Shown: positions 25,604 to 35,008, counted from the first letter of the stretch. The stretch: 64,000 bases of DNA from an uncultured Aquimarina sp. (GCA_947498595.1 CANMKX010000002.1:248001-312000); one strand, 5' to 3'. The notes: a model not told the origin generated them from the sequence alone. A program made the numbers and translations.

Positions 25604-27003
25604 TTCTTAATCTATGGAAATATAATCGTCTCTCTCTTGTATTTATTTTTACATTAATAGTATTTTATCTTAGTTTTTCTTTTACAGAAAGAACTGATGT
25701 ATTTAAAATAATAACACTTTGGGGCGCCTTATTTTTCATTACTCATAAACTCATAAAAATCAATGCTAATCAAGTATCGTTTTTAGCTGCTCTAGCATTG
25801 ATTTTTCGATTGTTATTTTTAATTTCAATTCCAAATTTATCACAAGATTTTTATCGATTTATCTGGGATGGAAGAATGTTGTTAAATGGATATAATCCAT
25901 ACCTCTATCTCCCAGAAGATTTTATAACTAATGGTAATTTTGTTATTAATCAAGCAAAGGAATTACATCAAGGAATGGGAGAATTGAATGCTAGTCATTT
26001 CACCAATTATCCTCCTGTAAGTCAATTTTGCTATTGGGTAGCAGCCGTTATCTCTGGAAACAATATAATAGGTGCCGCAATTGTGCTACGCTCATTAATT
26101 ATTCTAGCTGACATCGGTACTTTCTTCTTCGGAAAAAAGCTTTTAAAATCTTTAAATTTACCTGAGCATAGAATATTTTGGTACATCCTTAATCCATTTG
26201 TAATTATTGAGTTAACAGGCAATTTACATTTTGAAGCAGTAATGGTTTTCTTTTTAATTTGGACCATTTATTTATTACACAAAGGATATTGGTATTGGGC
26301 TGCAATGGCTCTTGCGTTATCGATATCTGTTAAACTGATTCCTTTATTATTTCTTCCTTTATTTTTTCAAAAATTCATTTTTAAAGAAAATAATGTATCC
26401 TTGTTTAAAGGTGGTTTAAAACTTAGTTATTTTTATATCATAACAATCACCACGACGATTCTTTTATTCGCTCCTTTTTTATCCTCAACTTTCATCGCTA
26501 ATTTTAGTAAAACAATAAGTCTTTGGTTTCAAAATTTCGAATTCAATGCTAGTATATACTATATTATTCGCGAAATCGGTTATCAAATAGTTGGTTGGAA
26601 TATTATAGGTTCTGTTGGTAAGATACTGCCGTTAATAGTTATTTTTATACTTTTATGTTTAACTTTTTTCAGGAAGAATCGATCTACTATTCAATTAATT
26701 ACTGTTATGGTATTGGGGATTTCTAGCTACTATTTTTTATCAACAACTGTTCACCCTTGGTATATTGCTGTTCCTTTATCTCTTTGTATCTTTACCAGAT
26801 ATAGATATCCCGTTGTATGGTCTTTGGTTATTATTTTAAGTTATACAGCTTATATCGACCCTCATTTTAAAGAAAATTTATGGATGGTTGGATTAGAATA
26901 TTTAATTGTCTTTTCTATTTTTACTTTAGAAATTTTTAATCAAACTTCAAAACTAACATTTATTGAATCTAAATTTCAAAAAAATAATCAGACGGATTCT
27001 TAG
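25600..27003 (+). CDS. GT-C-type membrane glycosyltransferase (mannosyltransferase-like)
   Basis: 467-residue protein with about eleven membrane spans of the DUF2029/mannosyltransferase kind. Near residue 85 the segment LSQDFYRFIWDGRMLLNGYNPYLY has the Asp/Arg/Trp-Asp-Gly pattern seen in polyprenyl-phosphate-sugar-dependent transferases. It would take the polyprenyl sugar made by the DPM-like enzyme two genes upstream and transfer it on the periplasmic side. The start is GTG at 25600, overlapping the previous stop (ATGTGA). The hydrolase gene begins inside its last codons. Confidence 0.8.
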   Translation: MILNLWKYNRLSLVFIFTLIVFYLSFSFTERTDVFKIITLWGALFFITHKLIKINANQVSFLAALALIFRLLFLISIPNLSQDFYRFIWDGRMLLNGYNPYLYLPEDFITNGNFVINQAKELHQGMGELNASHFTNYPPVSQFCYWVAAVISGNNIIGAAIVLRSLIILADIGTFFFGKKLLKSLNLPEHRIFWYILNPFVIIELTGNLHFEAVMVFFLIWTIYLLHKGYWYWAAMALALSISVKLIPLLFLPLFFQKFIFKENNVSLFKGGLKLSYFYIITITTTILLFAPFLSSTFIANFSKTISLWFQNFEFNASIYYIIREIGYQIVGWNIIGSVGKILPLIVIFILLCLTFFRKNRSTIQLITVMVLGISSYYFLSTTVHPWYIAVPLSLCIFTRYRYPVVWSLVIILSYTAYIDPHFKENLWMVGLEYLIVFSIFTLEIFNQTSKLTFIESKFQKNNQTDS

Positions 27004-27784
27004 AGTCATTCTAGGCTTGGTTGTTCTTAATCTTTTATTTTTAATTTTTCTATATTTTAGTCAGGATCGTTTTTATTTCAATCCAAAAATTCTAGACAAA
27101 GATTATAAGTACTCATTTAAAGAGTCTTTTGAAGAAATCAATATACCTGTTACAAAAGATATAAATTTAAACGCTCTATTATTTAAAACAGATAGTATAC
27201 AAAAAGGAGTCATACTTTATTTTCATGGAAATGCTGGAGCAATACATGATTGGGGAAAACGTGCCCCCCTTTATACCGAGAATGGATATGATGTCTTATT
27301 TGTAGATTATAGAGGGTACGGAAAAAGTGATGGTTTTTATTCTGAAGAACCTCAATTATATAATGACGCACAAAAGGTATATGATTTTTTAAAAACCCGT
27401 TATCAAGAAAATCAAATTATTGTTTTAGGTTTTTCACTTGGTTCTGGATTTGCTTCATATACAGCTGCACATAACAACCCTAAGTTATTAATCTTAGAAG
27501 CTCCATATTATTCCTGGGAAAGCCTTATTCACAACATATCTTCTGTACCTAAATTCTTAATTAATTATGAAATACCTTCATATCAATTTTTAGCAAAGGT
27601 TACTTGTAATATTGAAATATTACATGGAACAAAAGATTACCTTATTAAACCTGAAGAGAGTTCTTTACTACTTAAAGAATTATATCCTAAAAAAATCAAC
27701 TATACTTCTATTGAAGGTGCTGGGCATAATGGCATATACATCACCAAACAATATTATGATGAACTAAAAAACATTTTACAATAA
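26963..27784 (+). CDS. Alpha/beta hydrolase, membrane-anchored
   Basis: Serine hydrolase of the alpha/beta fold (S33/BEM46-type). After an N-terminal hydrophobic anchor (about residues 12-30) come the oxyanion segment YFHGNAGAIHDW, the loop VDYRGYGKSDG and the nucleophile motif GFSLGSG; the catalytic Asp and His are probably in GTKDYLIKP and EGAGHNGIY. The TTG start at 26963 overlaps the glycosyltransferase gene by 41 bases; a later start is possible because no conserved residues occur before the anchor. Possible roles: lipid deacylation or transesterification at the end of a glycolipid pathway. Confidence 0.82.
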   Translation: MNLNFKKIIRRILRVILGLVVLNLLFLIFLYFSQDRFYFNPKILDKDYKYSFKESFEEINIPVTKDINLNALLFKTDSIQKGVILYFHGNAGAIHDWGKRAPLYTENGYDVLFVDYRGYGKSDGFYSEEPQLYNDAQKVYDFLKTRYQENQIIVLGFSLGSGFASYTAAHNNPKLLILEAPYYSWESLIHNISSVPKFLINYEIPSYQFLAKVTCNIEILHGTKDYLIKPEESSLLLKELYPKKINYTSIEGAGHNGIYITKQYYDELKNILQ

Positions 27785-27822
27785 AAAACCTGGAAACATC
27801 TTGTATTTCCAGGTTTTTTTTA
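27783..27822. terminator. Strong bidirectional terminator
   Basis: A perfect 14-bp stem (AAAAAACCTGGAAA / TTTCCAGGTTTTTT) with a 9-base loop, T-rich on both strands, between the convergent hydrolase and haloperoxidase genes. The stem starts inside the hydrolase stop codon. Confidence 0.9.
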
Positions 27823-27843
27823 ATGTAATTATTTTAAATTGTC

Positions 27844-29208
27844 TTATTTATTAAGATTTAAAGCATTGACATTTTTACCTATTTTATATCCTTGTTCTAA
27901 TCCTAAATTGATAGCTTCCATATAGTGAATTCCTCCATATAATCTAGAAATAGCAGCTTCCTCAGCCATTTCATAGAAATTTTTATATGTACGTGGTATT
28001 CCGTTTATATCCTTTCTATTCTCATGTGTTCTATCTACAAATCCTTTGTCTCCACCAAACAGATCTGTCATAATTTCTGCTAAAGCTCCAGATTGTACCG
28101 AGTGTCCCGAAGTATATTCTGGAAATGGAGGAGTAGATAATACTGATTTCCATTTTACATCTATATATGCATTGATATAGGTAATTGGTCTAGGGTAAAC
28201 TGTTTTATATTTCGTTTTCCAACAAGAAATAAATGCATCTGAAACTCCTATACCTAATTTAGCAAAGGCTTCTGCTGCCAAATCTAATTTAGCATTATTT
28301 CTTTTTATCAATTGATTTAAAATTGAAATAGAGTGTCCTGGAGGTGTTGCTGTTGTAGTTGGGTCATCTGCCCAATATTCTGCTATTACTTGCTGTTCTG
28401 GTGTTAAGTTTTCTACTGTGTTATACACGACCTCTGCTGCCTTATAAAACTCTGATTTACTATCGCTTGAAAATGGTATTGGTTCTCTAGGTTGTGTTCC
28501 TTCAACATTTGCTGTTAAAAAAGGTCTATTTGTTCCCCAATATGGTTGCAAAGCTGCTTGGTATTTTGGAGGTGTTGGCTCCCAATATTGATCACCTACA
28601 GGAGATGTATATTCTGGTGGAAAATTATGTAATGATCCATCTCTTCCCCCATCATTACCTGACCATTGAATAATCTTCTCTGCAGTCTCTTTTGCCAATA
28701 AATAAGAGTCTTCATAAATTTCTTCTGAAGTATCTAATATCAACTGCTCTTCAAATTTCAATTCTAAGGCCGAAATAGCTCTTAATCTTCTTCCATTCGT
28801 GTTTTTATAAAAATATCTTGTCATTTCAGCCAAAACCCCGTTAGCTACTGCTGGCCAATGATATATTTTATTCTTATCTAGTTCGATATTTATATCTAAA
28901 CCGTTTAACATTCCTGACATTGACTTTTTATTTGGCATTCCCCCAACTAATGCCTCATAAAGAGCTACTCCAGTATATCCAAAAGCTCTTGCTGCAACTG
29001 GTGGTGTATATCCCTTTGTTTTTGTCGTTAGTGTTTTTATTAAATCATACCATTCAACCACTACCTGAGATGTATGTGCATTCACAAAGGTTTGCCTAGT
29101 AATATCCTTTTCTTTTCGTTCTTTTTCAGAAAAAGATGAAAAAACAACTATAAGACATAACGCCTTTATCAAATAATTGATTTTTAAGTTAGTAATTCTT
29201 TTGTTCAT
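27844..29208 (-). CDS. Vanadium-dependent haloperoxidase-family protein, exported
   Basis: PAP2-related protein with the vanadate-binding pattern of vanadium haloperoxidases: Lys333 and Arg340 (K-x6-RP: KYKTVYPRP), TSGHS with His369, and SRLYGGIHYMEA with Arg422 and His428. The spacing matches Lys353/Arg360, His404 and Arg490/His496 of the fungal chloroperoxidase. The usual Asp after the last His is Glu here. N-terminal hydrophobic signal-like segment. 454 residues. Such enzymes oxidise iodide, bromide or chloride with hydrogen peroxide; marine Flavobacteria often carry them. Which halide is used cannot be told. An acid phosphatase activity is an alternative. Confidence 0.85.
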   Translation of the reverse strand: MNKRITNLKINYLIKALCLIVVFSSFSEKERKEKDITRQTFVNAHTSQVVVEWYDLIKTLTTKTKGYTPPVAARAFGYTGVALYEALVGGMPNKKSMSGMLNGLDINIELDKNKIYHWPAVANGVLAEMTRYFYKNTNGRRLRAISALELKFEEQLILDTSEEIYEDSYLLAKETAEKIIQWSGNDGGRDGSLHNFPPEYTSPVGDQYWEPTPPKYQAALQPYWGTNRPFLTANVEGTQPREPIPFSSDSKSEFYKAAEVVYNTVENLTPEQQVIAEYWADDPTTTATPPGHSISILNQLIKRNNAKLDLAAEAFAKLGIGVSDAFISCWKTKYKTVYPRPITYINAYIDVKWKSVLSTPPFPEYTSGHSVQSGALAEIMTDLFGGDKGFVDRTHENRKDINGIPRTYKNFYEMAEEAAISRLYGGIHYMEAINLGLEQGYKIGKNVNALNLNK

Positions 29209-29564
29209 GTTTCGCTTTTTTTAACTCGTTAAATATATTATTCGCCAATTAAATTTTAAGTGACTTTAGTCACACTTCTAAGGCTTACTTACACAAAAAA
29301 AAATATTATCTTATGTTTTTTCAATAGAGTTTAATCCTTTTATTAACTATTAAACAGGGCTATCTCTATCTAATCAGTAGAGTATCAAGTTTTTTGATTG
29401 AAATTCTTCAAAAATATTTTCGCAAAATATTTAACAAAAAATTATCACAAAAAACATTGTTTTCTATTTTCGATTCATACAATAGTGTCTTTTAATCATT
29501 AAAAAGCACAAAAAAAGACAAGTATAATACTTGTCTTCTTTATTTTAAAAATCGTATTTCTTTC
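29209..29564. other. Gene-free interval upstream of the haloperoxidase
   Basis: 356 bases without a convincing gene. It contains a small hairpin GTGAC-TTTA-GTCAC (29260-29273), an AT-rich perfect inverted repeat AAATATTTT-CGC-AAAATATTT (29412-29432), and the terminator of the pseudouridine synthase gene at 29511-29537. The control elements of the haloperoxidase should lie here; I find no full promoter match. Confidence 0.6.
29511..29537 (-). terminator. Terminator of the pseudouridine synthase gene
   Basis: AAGACAAGTAT and ATACTTGTCTT (11 bp) separated by one base, with a T-run on the minus strand (AAAAAA at 29511-29516). It is 28 bases after the stop of the minus gene at 29565. Confidence 0.75.
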
Positions 29565-30401
29565 CTAAGAGTTCTTAAGATTAATTAATTCTTGATTAGT
29601 TAATGTTCTCCATCTTCCTCTAGGTAAATCTTTTTTTGTTAAACCTGCATACACCACTCTATCTAATCGAATTACATCATACCCTAAATGCTCTAATAAT
29701 TTTCGTATAATTTCGTTCTTTGAAGATTGAAGTTGAATTCCTATTTCTCTTTTACTCGCTCCTTCTACATACGAAATCTCATCTGGCTTGATAAAACCTT
29801 CTTTTAATTGCACTCCATTTTCAAGTTTTTGAAGATCTTCATATTTAAAGTTCTTATCCAACTCAACATGAAATATTTTTCGAACTCCACTTTTGTGATG
29901 TGTTAATTTTTTCAATAAATCGCTATCATTAGTAAATAATAACAATCCTGTTGTATTACGCTCTAATCTTCCTACTGGACTTAATTGAGATTTTGATGCA
30001 TTTGCTACCAACTGCATTACGGTATTATTCTTTTCAATACTTGTTGTTGTTAAAAACCCTTTAGGTTTATTCAACAATATGTATTCTTTTTTCTCAGGAG
30101 TTATTAATCTCCCATCAAAACGTATTTCATCAGTAAGCTTTACTTTATATCCCATTTCGGTAACAGGTTTCCCATTTACCCATACACTACCTGTTTGAAT
30201 ATAGATATCTGCATCTCTTCGAGAACAAACTCCCGAATTTGCTACATACTTATTTAACCTAATTTCTGTAGGGTTTGTGCTTTTCTTTGGAGTATTCTTC
30301 TTTCTAACATCCTCTTTCCCTTTAGGATAAAATTTCTTCTTTTTTCCATCACCTGTTTTCGATCCAGTATTTTTCCCTCGTGTATTTCCTCCTCGGTTCA
30401 T
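29565..30401 (-). CDS. S4-domain rRNA pseudouridine synthase (RsuA/RluB family)
   Basis: RNA-modifying enzyme that isomerises uridine in rRNA. A basic low-complexity N-terminus (1-45) precedes an S4 domain (IRLNKYVANSGVCSRRDADIYI, 47-68) and a pseudouridine synthase domain (EYILLNKPKGFLTT; NEIIRKLLEHLGYDVIRLDRV). The catalytic loop reads SPVGRLERNTTGLLLFTND: the position normally held by the catalytic Asp is Glu147. Everything else in the motif is conserved. 278 residues. It stands alone, 28 bases from its terminator. Confidence 0.87.
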   Translation of the reverse strand: MNRGGNTRGKNTGSKTGDGKKKKFYPKGKEDVRKKNTPKKSTNPTEIRLNKYVANSGVCSRRDADIYIQTGSVWVNGKPVTEMGYKVKLTDEIRFDGRLITPEKKEYILLNKPKGFLTTTSIEKNNTVMQLVANASKSQLSPVGRLERNTTGLLLFTNDSDLLKKLTHHKSGVRKIFHVELDKNFKYEDLQKLENGVQLKEGFIKPDEISYVEGASKREIGIQLQSSKNEIIRKLLEHLGYDVIRLDRVVYAGLTKKDLPRGRWRTLTNQELINLKNS

Positions 30402-30471
30402 GTATTATATTTTTTGCAAAGATAGTTTTTTCCTCTTGATAATAATACAAACCTTCTTCTAGTTTATTTAC

Positions 30472-31395
30472 TTAAAATGGTAACTTATTTAAATCTACAT
30501 TTCCTCCAGAAAATATAACCCCAATTTTTGTGTTTTGAAATTCCTCTTTATGTTTTAATAAAGCTGCGAAAGCAACAGCACTAGATGGTTCTATTATAAT
30601 TTTTAATCGTTCCCATACAAGCTTCATTGCTGCAATTATTTCTATTTCTTCTACTCTTAAAATTCGTTTTACATTTTGTTGTATTATCGGAAAATTAATT
30701 ACTCCTAATTGAGTTTTTAATCCATCTGCAATCGTATTTGTTGTTTCATTTTTTTCTATTCTCCCACTTAATAATGACCGATATGCATCATCTACCTCAA
30801 AAGGTTCTCCTCCGATTACTTCGCAATTTGTCCCATATTTTTTTGCGGCTAAAGCAGTTCCTGCAATTAATCCTCCTCCTCCAACTGGAGTGATGATATA
30901 ATTTAGATCTGGATAATCTTCTAGTAGTTCTACTGCTGCTGAGCCTTGCCCTATAATCACATCCATATTATCTGAAGGATGTAAAAATACAGCTCCAGTT
31001 TCTTTTTGTACCTTAAGAGCTGTAGCCTCTCTATCTTTCAAGGTTGGAAGGCTCTCTATGATTTTTCCTCCATATCCTTTTACAGCATCTTTTTTTACTT
31101 GAGGAGCACTTGATGGCATTACTATATAAGCCTTAACTCCAAGGCTCTTTGCTGCCAATGATACTGCTTGAGCAAAATTACCAGACGAGTGTGTTACTAC
31201 TCCCTTTTCTCTTTCTGCTTTTGTTAAGTTTAAAATTGCATATGTAGCTCCTCTCATTTTAAATGCTCCCATTCGTTGAAAATTTTCACATTTAAAATAA
31301 ACATCTGCACCCGAAATCTCATTTAACAATCTTGATTTCAATACAGGAGTACGATGGATATAAGGGTTTATTTTTTTTATAGTATCAAAATACAT
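30472..31395 (-). CDS. Threonine/serine dehydratase (PLP-dependent)
   Basis: Fold-type II PLP enzyme, 307 residues, that removes water and ammonia from threonine or serine. The PLP lysine is in FKMRGA (about 44-49), the phosphate-binding loop is GGGGLIAG (about 172-179), and SSGNFAQA is the substrate loop. It lacks the regulatory ACT domain of biosynthetic IlvA, so it is the catabolic/serine racemase-like type. Ten bases follow to the nitrilase gene, upstream on the same strand, suggesting one transcript. Confidence 0.88.
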   Translation of the reverse strand: MYFDTIKKINPYIHRTPVLKSRLLNEISGADVYFKCENFQRMGAFKMRGATYAILNLTKAEREKGVVTHSSGNFAQAVSLAAKSLGVKAYIVMPSSAPQVKKDAVKGYGGKIIESLPTLKDREATALKVQKETGAVFLHPSDNMDVIIGQGSAAVELLEDYPDLNYIITPVGGGGLIAGTALAAKKYGTNCEVIGGEPFEVDDAYRSLLSGRIEKNETTNTIADGLKTQLGVINFPIIQQNVKRILRVEEIEIIAAMKLVWERLKIIIEPSSAVAFAALLKHKEEFQNTKIGVIFSGGNVDLNKLPF

Positions 31396-31405
31396 TGTTT
31401 CTTTT

Positions 31406-32353
31406 TTACTTAAACTTAATAGTACTTTGTCGTTCTCTATTAATTGTTAATTGTGTAATATCTGGTCTTGAATAATGCCCTACAGGGTCAAAATTTTGAC
31501 GTTCTTCTAAAACTTTATTATAATCTAACGTATGTATAATCAGTCCTTCTTTATGGAGTACAGGTGCTATTTCCCACTCACCATCAGGTCCAGCTATACA
31601 AGATCCTCCATTTCCTAGTACTTCTGGGGCTTTTTCTTTTATCTTATCCAAGTGTGGTGTGTTTTCTGGAAAATCTTCAATTCTCATCAAACTAGACACC
31701 GATATTACGTATGATCTGGATTCTCGAGCTATAAATCTTGTTATATCTTTTGTATTATAATCGCTTCCAGGCCAAACAGCTATGTGTAAATTCTCTCCTT
31801 GACCATATAGAGCCGCCCGTGGTAATGGCATCCAATTTTCCCAACAATTTAATCCTCCTACTGTAAAATCTTTTAGTTTATGTGTTCTCAATCCATTTCC
31901 ATCTCCTGGTGCCCATGTCAATCGTTCTTCATATGTTGGTTGTAACTTACGATGTACAGATTGTATTATACCATCTTCATCTATATAAACTAATGACGCA
32001 TATAAGCTATGTCCTCCTCTATCCCCTGGTCGCTCAATAATTCCTAAATATATCGCTATCTTATTTTCTTTTGCTAAAACACATATTTCGTCCAAATCTC
32101 CTCGTTCTATCACTACAGCATTTTGCGCATAATGCGCATGAATTTCTTTTTGAACAGTACTATTAAATTGTGCTCCATTCGTCAACTCTACCCAAAATGG
32201 ATATCCTGGTAGTAACGATTCTCCAAATACAATCAAATTCACTTCTTCTGTAGCGGCCTCTTTTATTTTATTCTTTATCTTTTCTAAAGTTTGTTCGTGA
32301 TTTAACCAGACAGGTGCTATTTGGGCTAATGCTACTTTTAATTTATTATCCAT
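31406..32353 (-). CDS. Nitrilase-superfamily carbon-nitrogen hydrolase
   Basis: Hydrolase of the nitrilase superfamily. The Glu-Lys-Cys triad is in VFGESLLPGYP, SVHRKLQPTYEER and GGLNCWENWMPL; numbering from the longer frame gives Glu59, Lys150, Cys184. The flanking sequence NCWENWMPL and GYPFWVE resemble true nitrilases more than amidases. I start at the Met of MDNKLKVALAQ since the strand after it is the conserved N-terminus; Met residues at 32368 and 32395 would add 5 and 14 residues. It is followed 10 bases later by the dehydratase gene. The substrate is unknown. Confidence 0.87.
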   Translation of the reverse strand: MDNKLKVALAQIAPVWLNHEQTLEKIKNKIKEAATEEVNLIVFGESLLPGYPFWVELTNGAQFNSTVQKEIHAHYAQNAVVIERGDLDEICVLAKENKIAIYLGIIERPGDRGGHSLYASLVYIDEDGIIQSVHRKLQPTYEERLTWAPGDGNGLRTHKLKDFTVGGLNCWENWMPLPRAALYGQGENLHIAVWPGSDYNTKDITRFIARESRSYVISVSSLMRIEDFPENTPHLDKIKEKAPEVLGNGGSCIAGPDGEWEIAPVLHKEGLIIHTLDYNKVLEERQNFDPVGHYSRPDITQLTINRERQSTIKFK

Positions 32354-32691
32354 AAAATTTTTAGTCATTTTTTCTACCATAAAAATTAATAGCATAACTT
32401 TCTATTAACTTTCATTATTGCTTCTTAATTCCTTTATCGCATCATTTCTGTTTATTATTTATCAATTTATAAACTACTTAAAATCATACGTTCAATTATT
32501 CGTAAATATAATCTTCAAAAAAAGAATATATCTTAAAGTTTACTCAAAGTTATATCTCATAAAAGTTAATGCAATCGTAACACTAACAATTCTTTAGCAT
32601 AATTCACAAATCTATTTTCTATTATGTCATCAATGTATCTTTACATCGTAGAACATTAACAAATAATCATTTAAAATCAAACTCTAAAAAA

Positions 32692-33030
32692 ATGAAAACG
32701 TTAAAAGTATTTATTCTAGCATTTGTAATTGGTACATCGGTGTACGCTAACAACACTCCAATCGAAACTTCATCTGAAAAGCTAAGAAATGAAATTTCTC
32801 ATCTCCTTGAAAATCCAAGAATAAAAATCAATAACAATGAAATCAAGGCTGTCATCGAGTTTACATTAAACAAAAAAGGTGAAATTATTGTTCTTTTTGT
32901 AGACACTACTAATAGTACTGTAGAATCATTTGTGAAATCAAAGTTGAATTATCAAAAAGTCACTGATAAAACTTCTGACAATGGTAAGGTTTATAAGATG
33001 AAATTAAAGATTTTAAACCCTACTCATTAA
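32692..33030 (+). CDS. Small secreted protein, unknown function
   Basis: 112 residues with a signal peptide ending VYANN. The mature part has one segment, IKAVIEFTLNKKGEIIVLFVDTT, that resembles the first beta-strand pair of a TonB C-terminal domain, followed by a helix (ESFVKSKLNYQKV); there is no other recognisable motif. A T-tailed hairpin follows at 33082-33113. It stands alone between opposite-strand operons. I do not recognise the family. Confidence 0.72.
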   Translation: MKTLKVFILAFVIGTSVYANNTPIETSSEKLRNEISHLLENPRIKINNNEIKAVIEFTLNKKGEIIVLFVDTTNSTVESFVKSKLNYQKVTDKTSDNGKVYKMKLKILNPTH

Positions 33031-33081
33031 TAAATTACATTAGATTTATATAAATTACTTATAACTATATTATCATATACC

Positions 33082-33113
33082 AAGCAACTATAATGCATTT
33101 ATAGTTGCTTTTT
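33082..33113 (+). terminator. Terminator of the small secreted protein gene
   Basis: AAGCAACTATA and TATAGTTGCTT (11 bp), 7-base loop, then TTTG. It has a T-tail on the plus strand only. Confidence 0.7.
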
Positions 33114-33115
33114 GA

Positions 33116-34030
33116 TTATAGAAACATTTTTATTCTAATCAAAATCCCTTCTAAATCTATTAACATAATACTAAATACTCCAGATACTATTATAAGTTTT
33201 AATATATTATGTAGCCAATTATAATGAATTTGTCTTCGTGTTTGTGATATAATGATTACTAGCGTAATCAACAAAAAGGGAATGCTATAAAAAAAGTACT
33301 TCATAGCTCCGATATCATAACGAGTCAATAACATGTATATAGGACCTATTGAGACAACTGCTATTCCTATTAGTAATTGCTTTGAAGTTTTTTCTCCATA
33401 TACTGCCGGAATCGTTCTATAATTGTTAGCAATATCTCCTTTTAGATTTTCTAAATCCTTAATCATTTCTCTCATTGTTAAAATTAGGAATAAGAAAATT
33501 GCGTGTACAAAAATTCCTTCTTCAAAGTTTTTATAATAAACAAAAATGACAAAAAAGGGTGTTATCGCTAATAACGAAGCTGTTATGTTAGCTACAAATG
33601 GTATCTTTTTTAATTTATGAGAATAAAACCATATTGCAAAAATATAAAAAGAAAAAAACAGAACTGCTTTAAATGACACATAGCTCGCCAATACAACCGA
33701 GAAAAAATTAAGCACAAAATATGCTGTTAATTTAGTTTGTTGACTTACTAATCGATCTAACATTGTTTTTTGTGGTCGATTAATTAGATCTTTTTCTCTA
33801 TCATAGAAGCTATTAATAATATACCCTGCAGCAATAACTATTGCTGCTGCAATTATTATCACAAAAAGATCAACGTCAAATAAGACATTTTTTATACCTC
33901 TATCAGGTGCTAATATAAATATGGAAGTTATATACTGTGCTATAACAATTACTAACACATTATACCCTCTTACTACAGAAAACAAACTTAACATCTTAAG
34001 CAATAGAAGCTTGTTTTTTCTTGTAAGCAT
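33116..34030 (-). CDS. UbiA-family prenyltransferase
   Basis: Membrane prenyltransferase with about eight to nine spans in 304 residues. The first Asp-rich motif is INSFYDREKDLINRPQK (about 67-83), and a second, DLENLKGDIANN, lies near 190. The family attaches isoprenoid chains to aromatic rings, tetraterpene precursors or glycerol phosphate. It is nine bases after the mevalonate kinase gene in the same operon; some flavobacterial members are annotated as geranylgeranylglycerol-phosphate geranylgeranyltransferase. I cannot choose the acceptor from sequence. Confidence 0.85.
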   Translation of the reverse strand: MLTRKNKLLLLKMLSLFSVVRGYNVLVIVIAQYITSIFILAPDRGIKNVLFDVDLFVIIIAAAIVIAAGYIINSFYDREKDLINRPQKTMLDRLVSQQTKLTAYFVLNFFSVVLASYVSFKAVLFFSFYIFAIWFYSHKLKKIPFVANITASLLAITPFFVIFVYYKNFEEGIFVHAIFLFLILTMREMIKDLENLKGDIANNYRTIPAVYGEKTSKQLLIGIAVVSIGPIYMLLTRYDIGAMKYFFYSIPFLLITLVIIISQTRRQIHYNWLHNILKLIIVSGVFSIMLIDLEGILIRIKMFL

Positions 34031-34039
34031 ATATTGATA

Positions 34040-34975
34040 TTAGAAATTATAAACGACTTCTAATGGGTACCCTTTCAATGCTTTTTTTGCTTTTTCTAAA
34101 TCTTGTGTAAATCCAAGAATGTAGCCTCCACCACCTGATCCACAAAGTTTTAAATAATAATCATTAGTTTCTATTCCATGTTTCCAAAGTGTATGAAACT
34201 GTTTAGGAATCATTGGTTTAAAATTATCCAAAACTACATGCGAAAGTTGCTTTATATTTGAAAACAAAGACTTGATATCTCCTTGTAAAAAGTCTTCTAC
34301 GCAGGCATCAGTATGTTTCACAAATTTATTTTTAAGCATATTACGGAATCCTTCTTGCTTCATTTTTTCCATAAAAATGCTTACCATAGGAGCTGTTTCC
34401 CCTACAATTCCACTATCTAACAAAAATACAGCACCTTTATGTTCTGTTGTACTTTGAGACGGAATTCCAGTTGGCTCAATATTATCTTTTGAATTTATTA
34501 AAATAGGAAGGCTTAAATAACTATTTAATGGATCTAATCCAGAACTGTTACCATGGAAAAAAGATTCCATCAAACCAAAAATCTCTTTTAACTTTAAGAG
34601 TTTTTCTCTTGTTAAGTTCTCTAAAACTGTAATTTTATCATGAGCGTATTTATCATAAATAGCAGCTACTAAAGCTCCACTACTCCCAACGCCATAACCT
34701 TGTGGTATACTACTATCAAAATACATTCCTGCAGCTACATCTATTTGTAATTTTTTGAGATCAAATTGTACTATTTCATCTTTCTCAATTTTCTCTAGAT
34801 ATACTGCAAAGTCTTGCAAACTTTTATTAGATGCAATAGCTTCTTGAGTAGGCTCTTTAGAAACTTTTAATGCTCCCTTAAAAAAATTATAAGGTATTGA
34901 TAATCCCTTAGAATCTTTAATAATACCATACTCTCCAAATAATAATATTTTAGAATAGAAAAGAGGTCCTTTCAT
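34040..34975 (-). CDS. Mevalonate kinase-type GHMP kinase
   Basis: GHMP-superfamily kinase that phosphorylates mevalonate at C5. Visible signature: substrate Ser/Gly loop FGEYGIIKDSKG (start), ATP loop IPQGYGVGSSGALVAAIY (about 90-107), GNSSGLDPLNSYLSL, and the C-terminal LCGSGGGGYILGF. 311 residues. With the decarboxylase 33 bases upstream and the UbiA gene nine bases downstream it forms a mevalonate-pathway operon. The Lys of the catalytic site is not clearly placed. Confidence 0.87.
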   Translation of the reverse strand: MKGPLFYSKILLFGEYGIIKDSKGLSIPYNFFKGALKVSKEPTQEAIASNKSLQDFAVYLEKIEKDEIVQFDLKKLQIDVAAGMYFDSSIPQGYGVGSSGALVAAIYDKYAHDKITVLENLTREKLLKLKEIFGLMESFFHGNSSGLDPLNSYLSLPILINSKDNIEPTGIPSQSTTEHKGAVFLLDSGIVGETAPMVSIFMEKMKQEGFRNMLKNKFVKHTDACVEDFLQGDIKSLFSNIKQLSHVVLDNFKPMIPKQFHTLWKHGIETNDYYLKLCGSGGGGYILGFTQDLEKAKKALKGYPLEVVYNF

Positions 34976-35008
34976 AATAGCTACAATTTTTTATTTCCCA
35001 AAACACAA

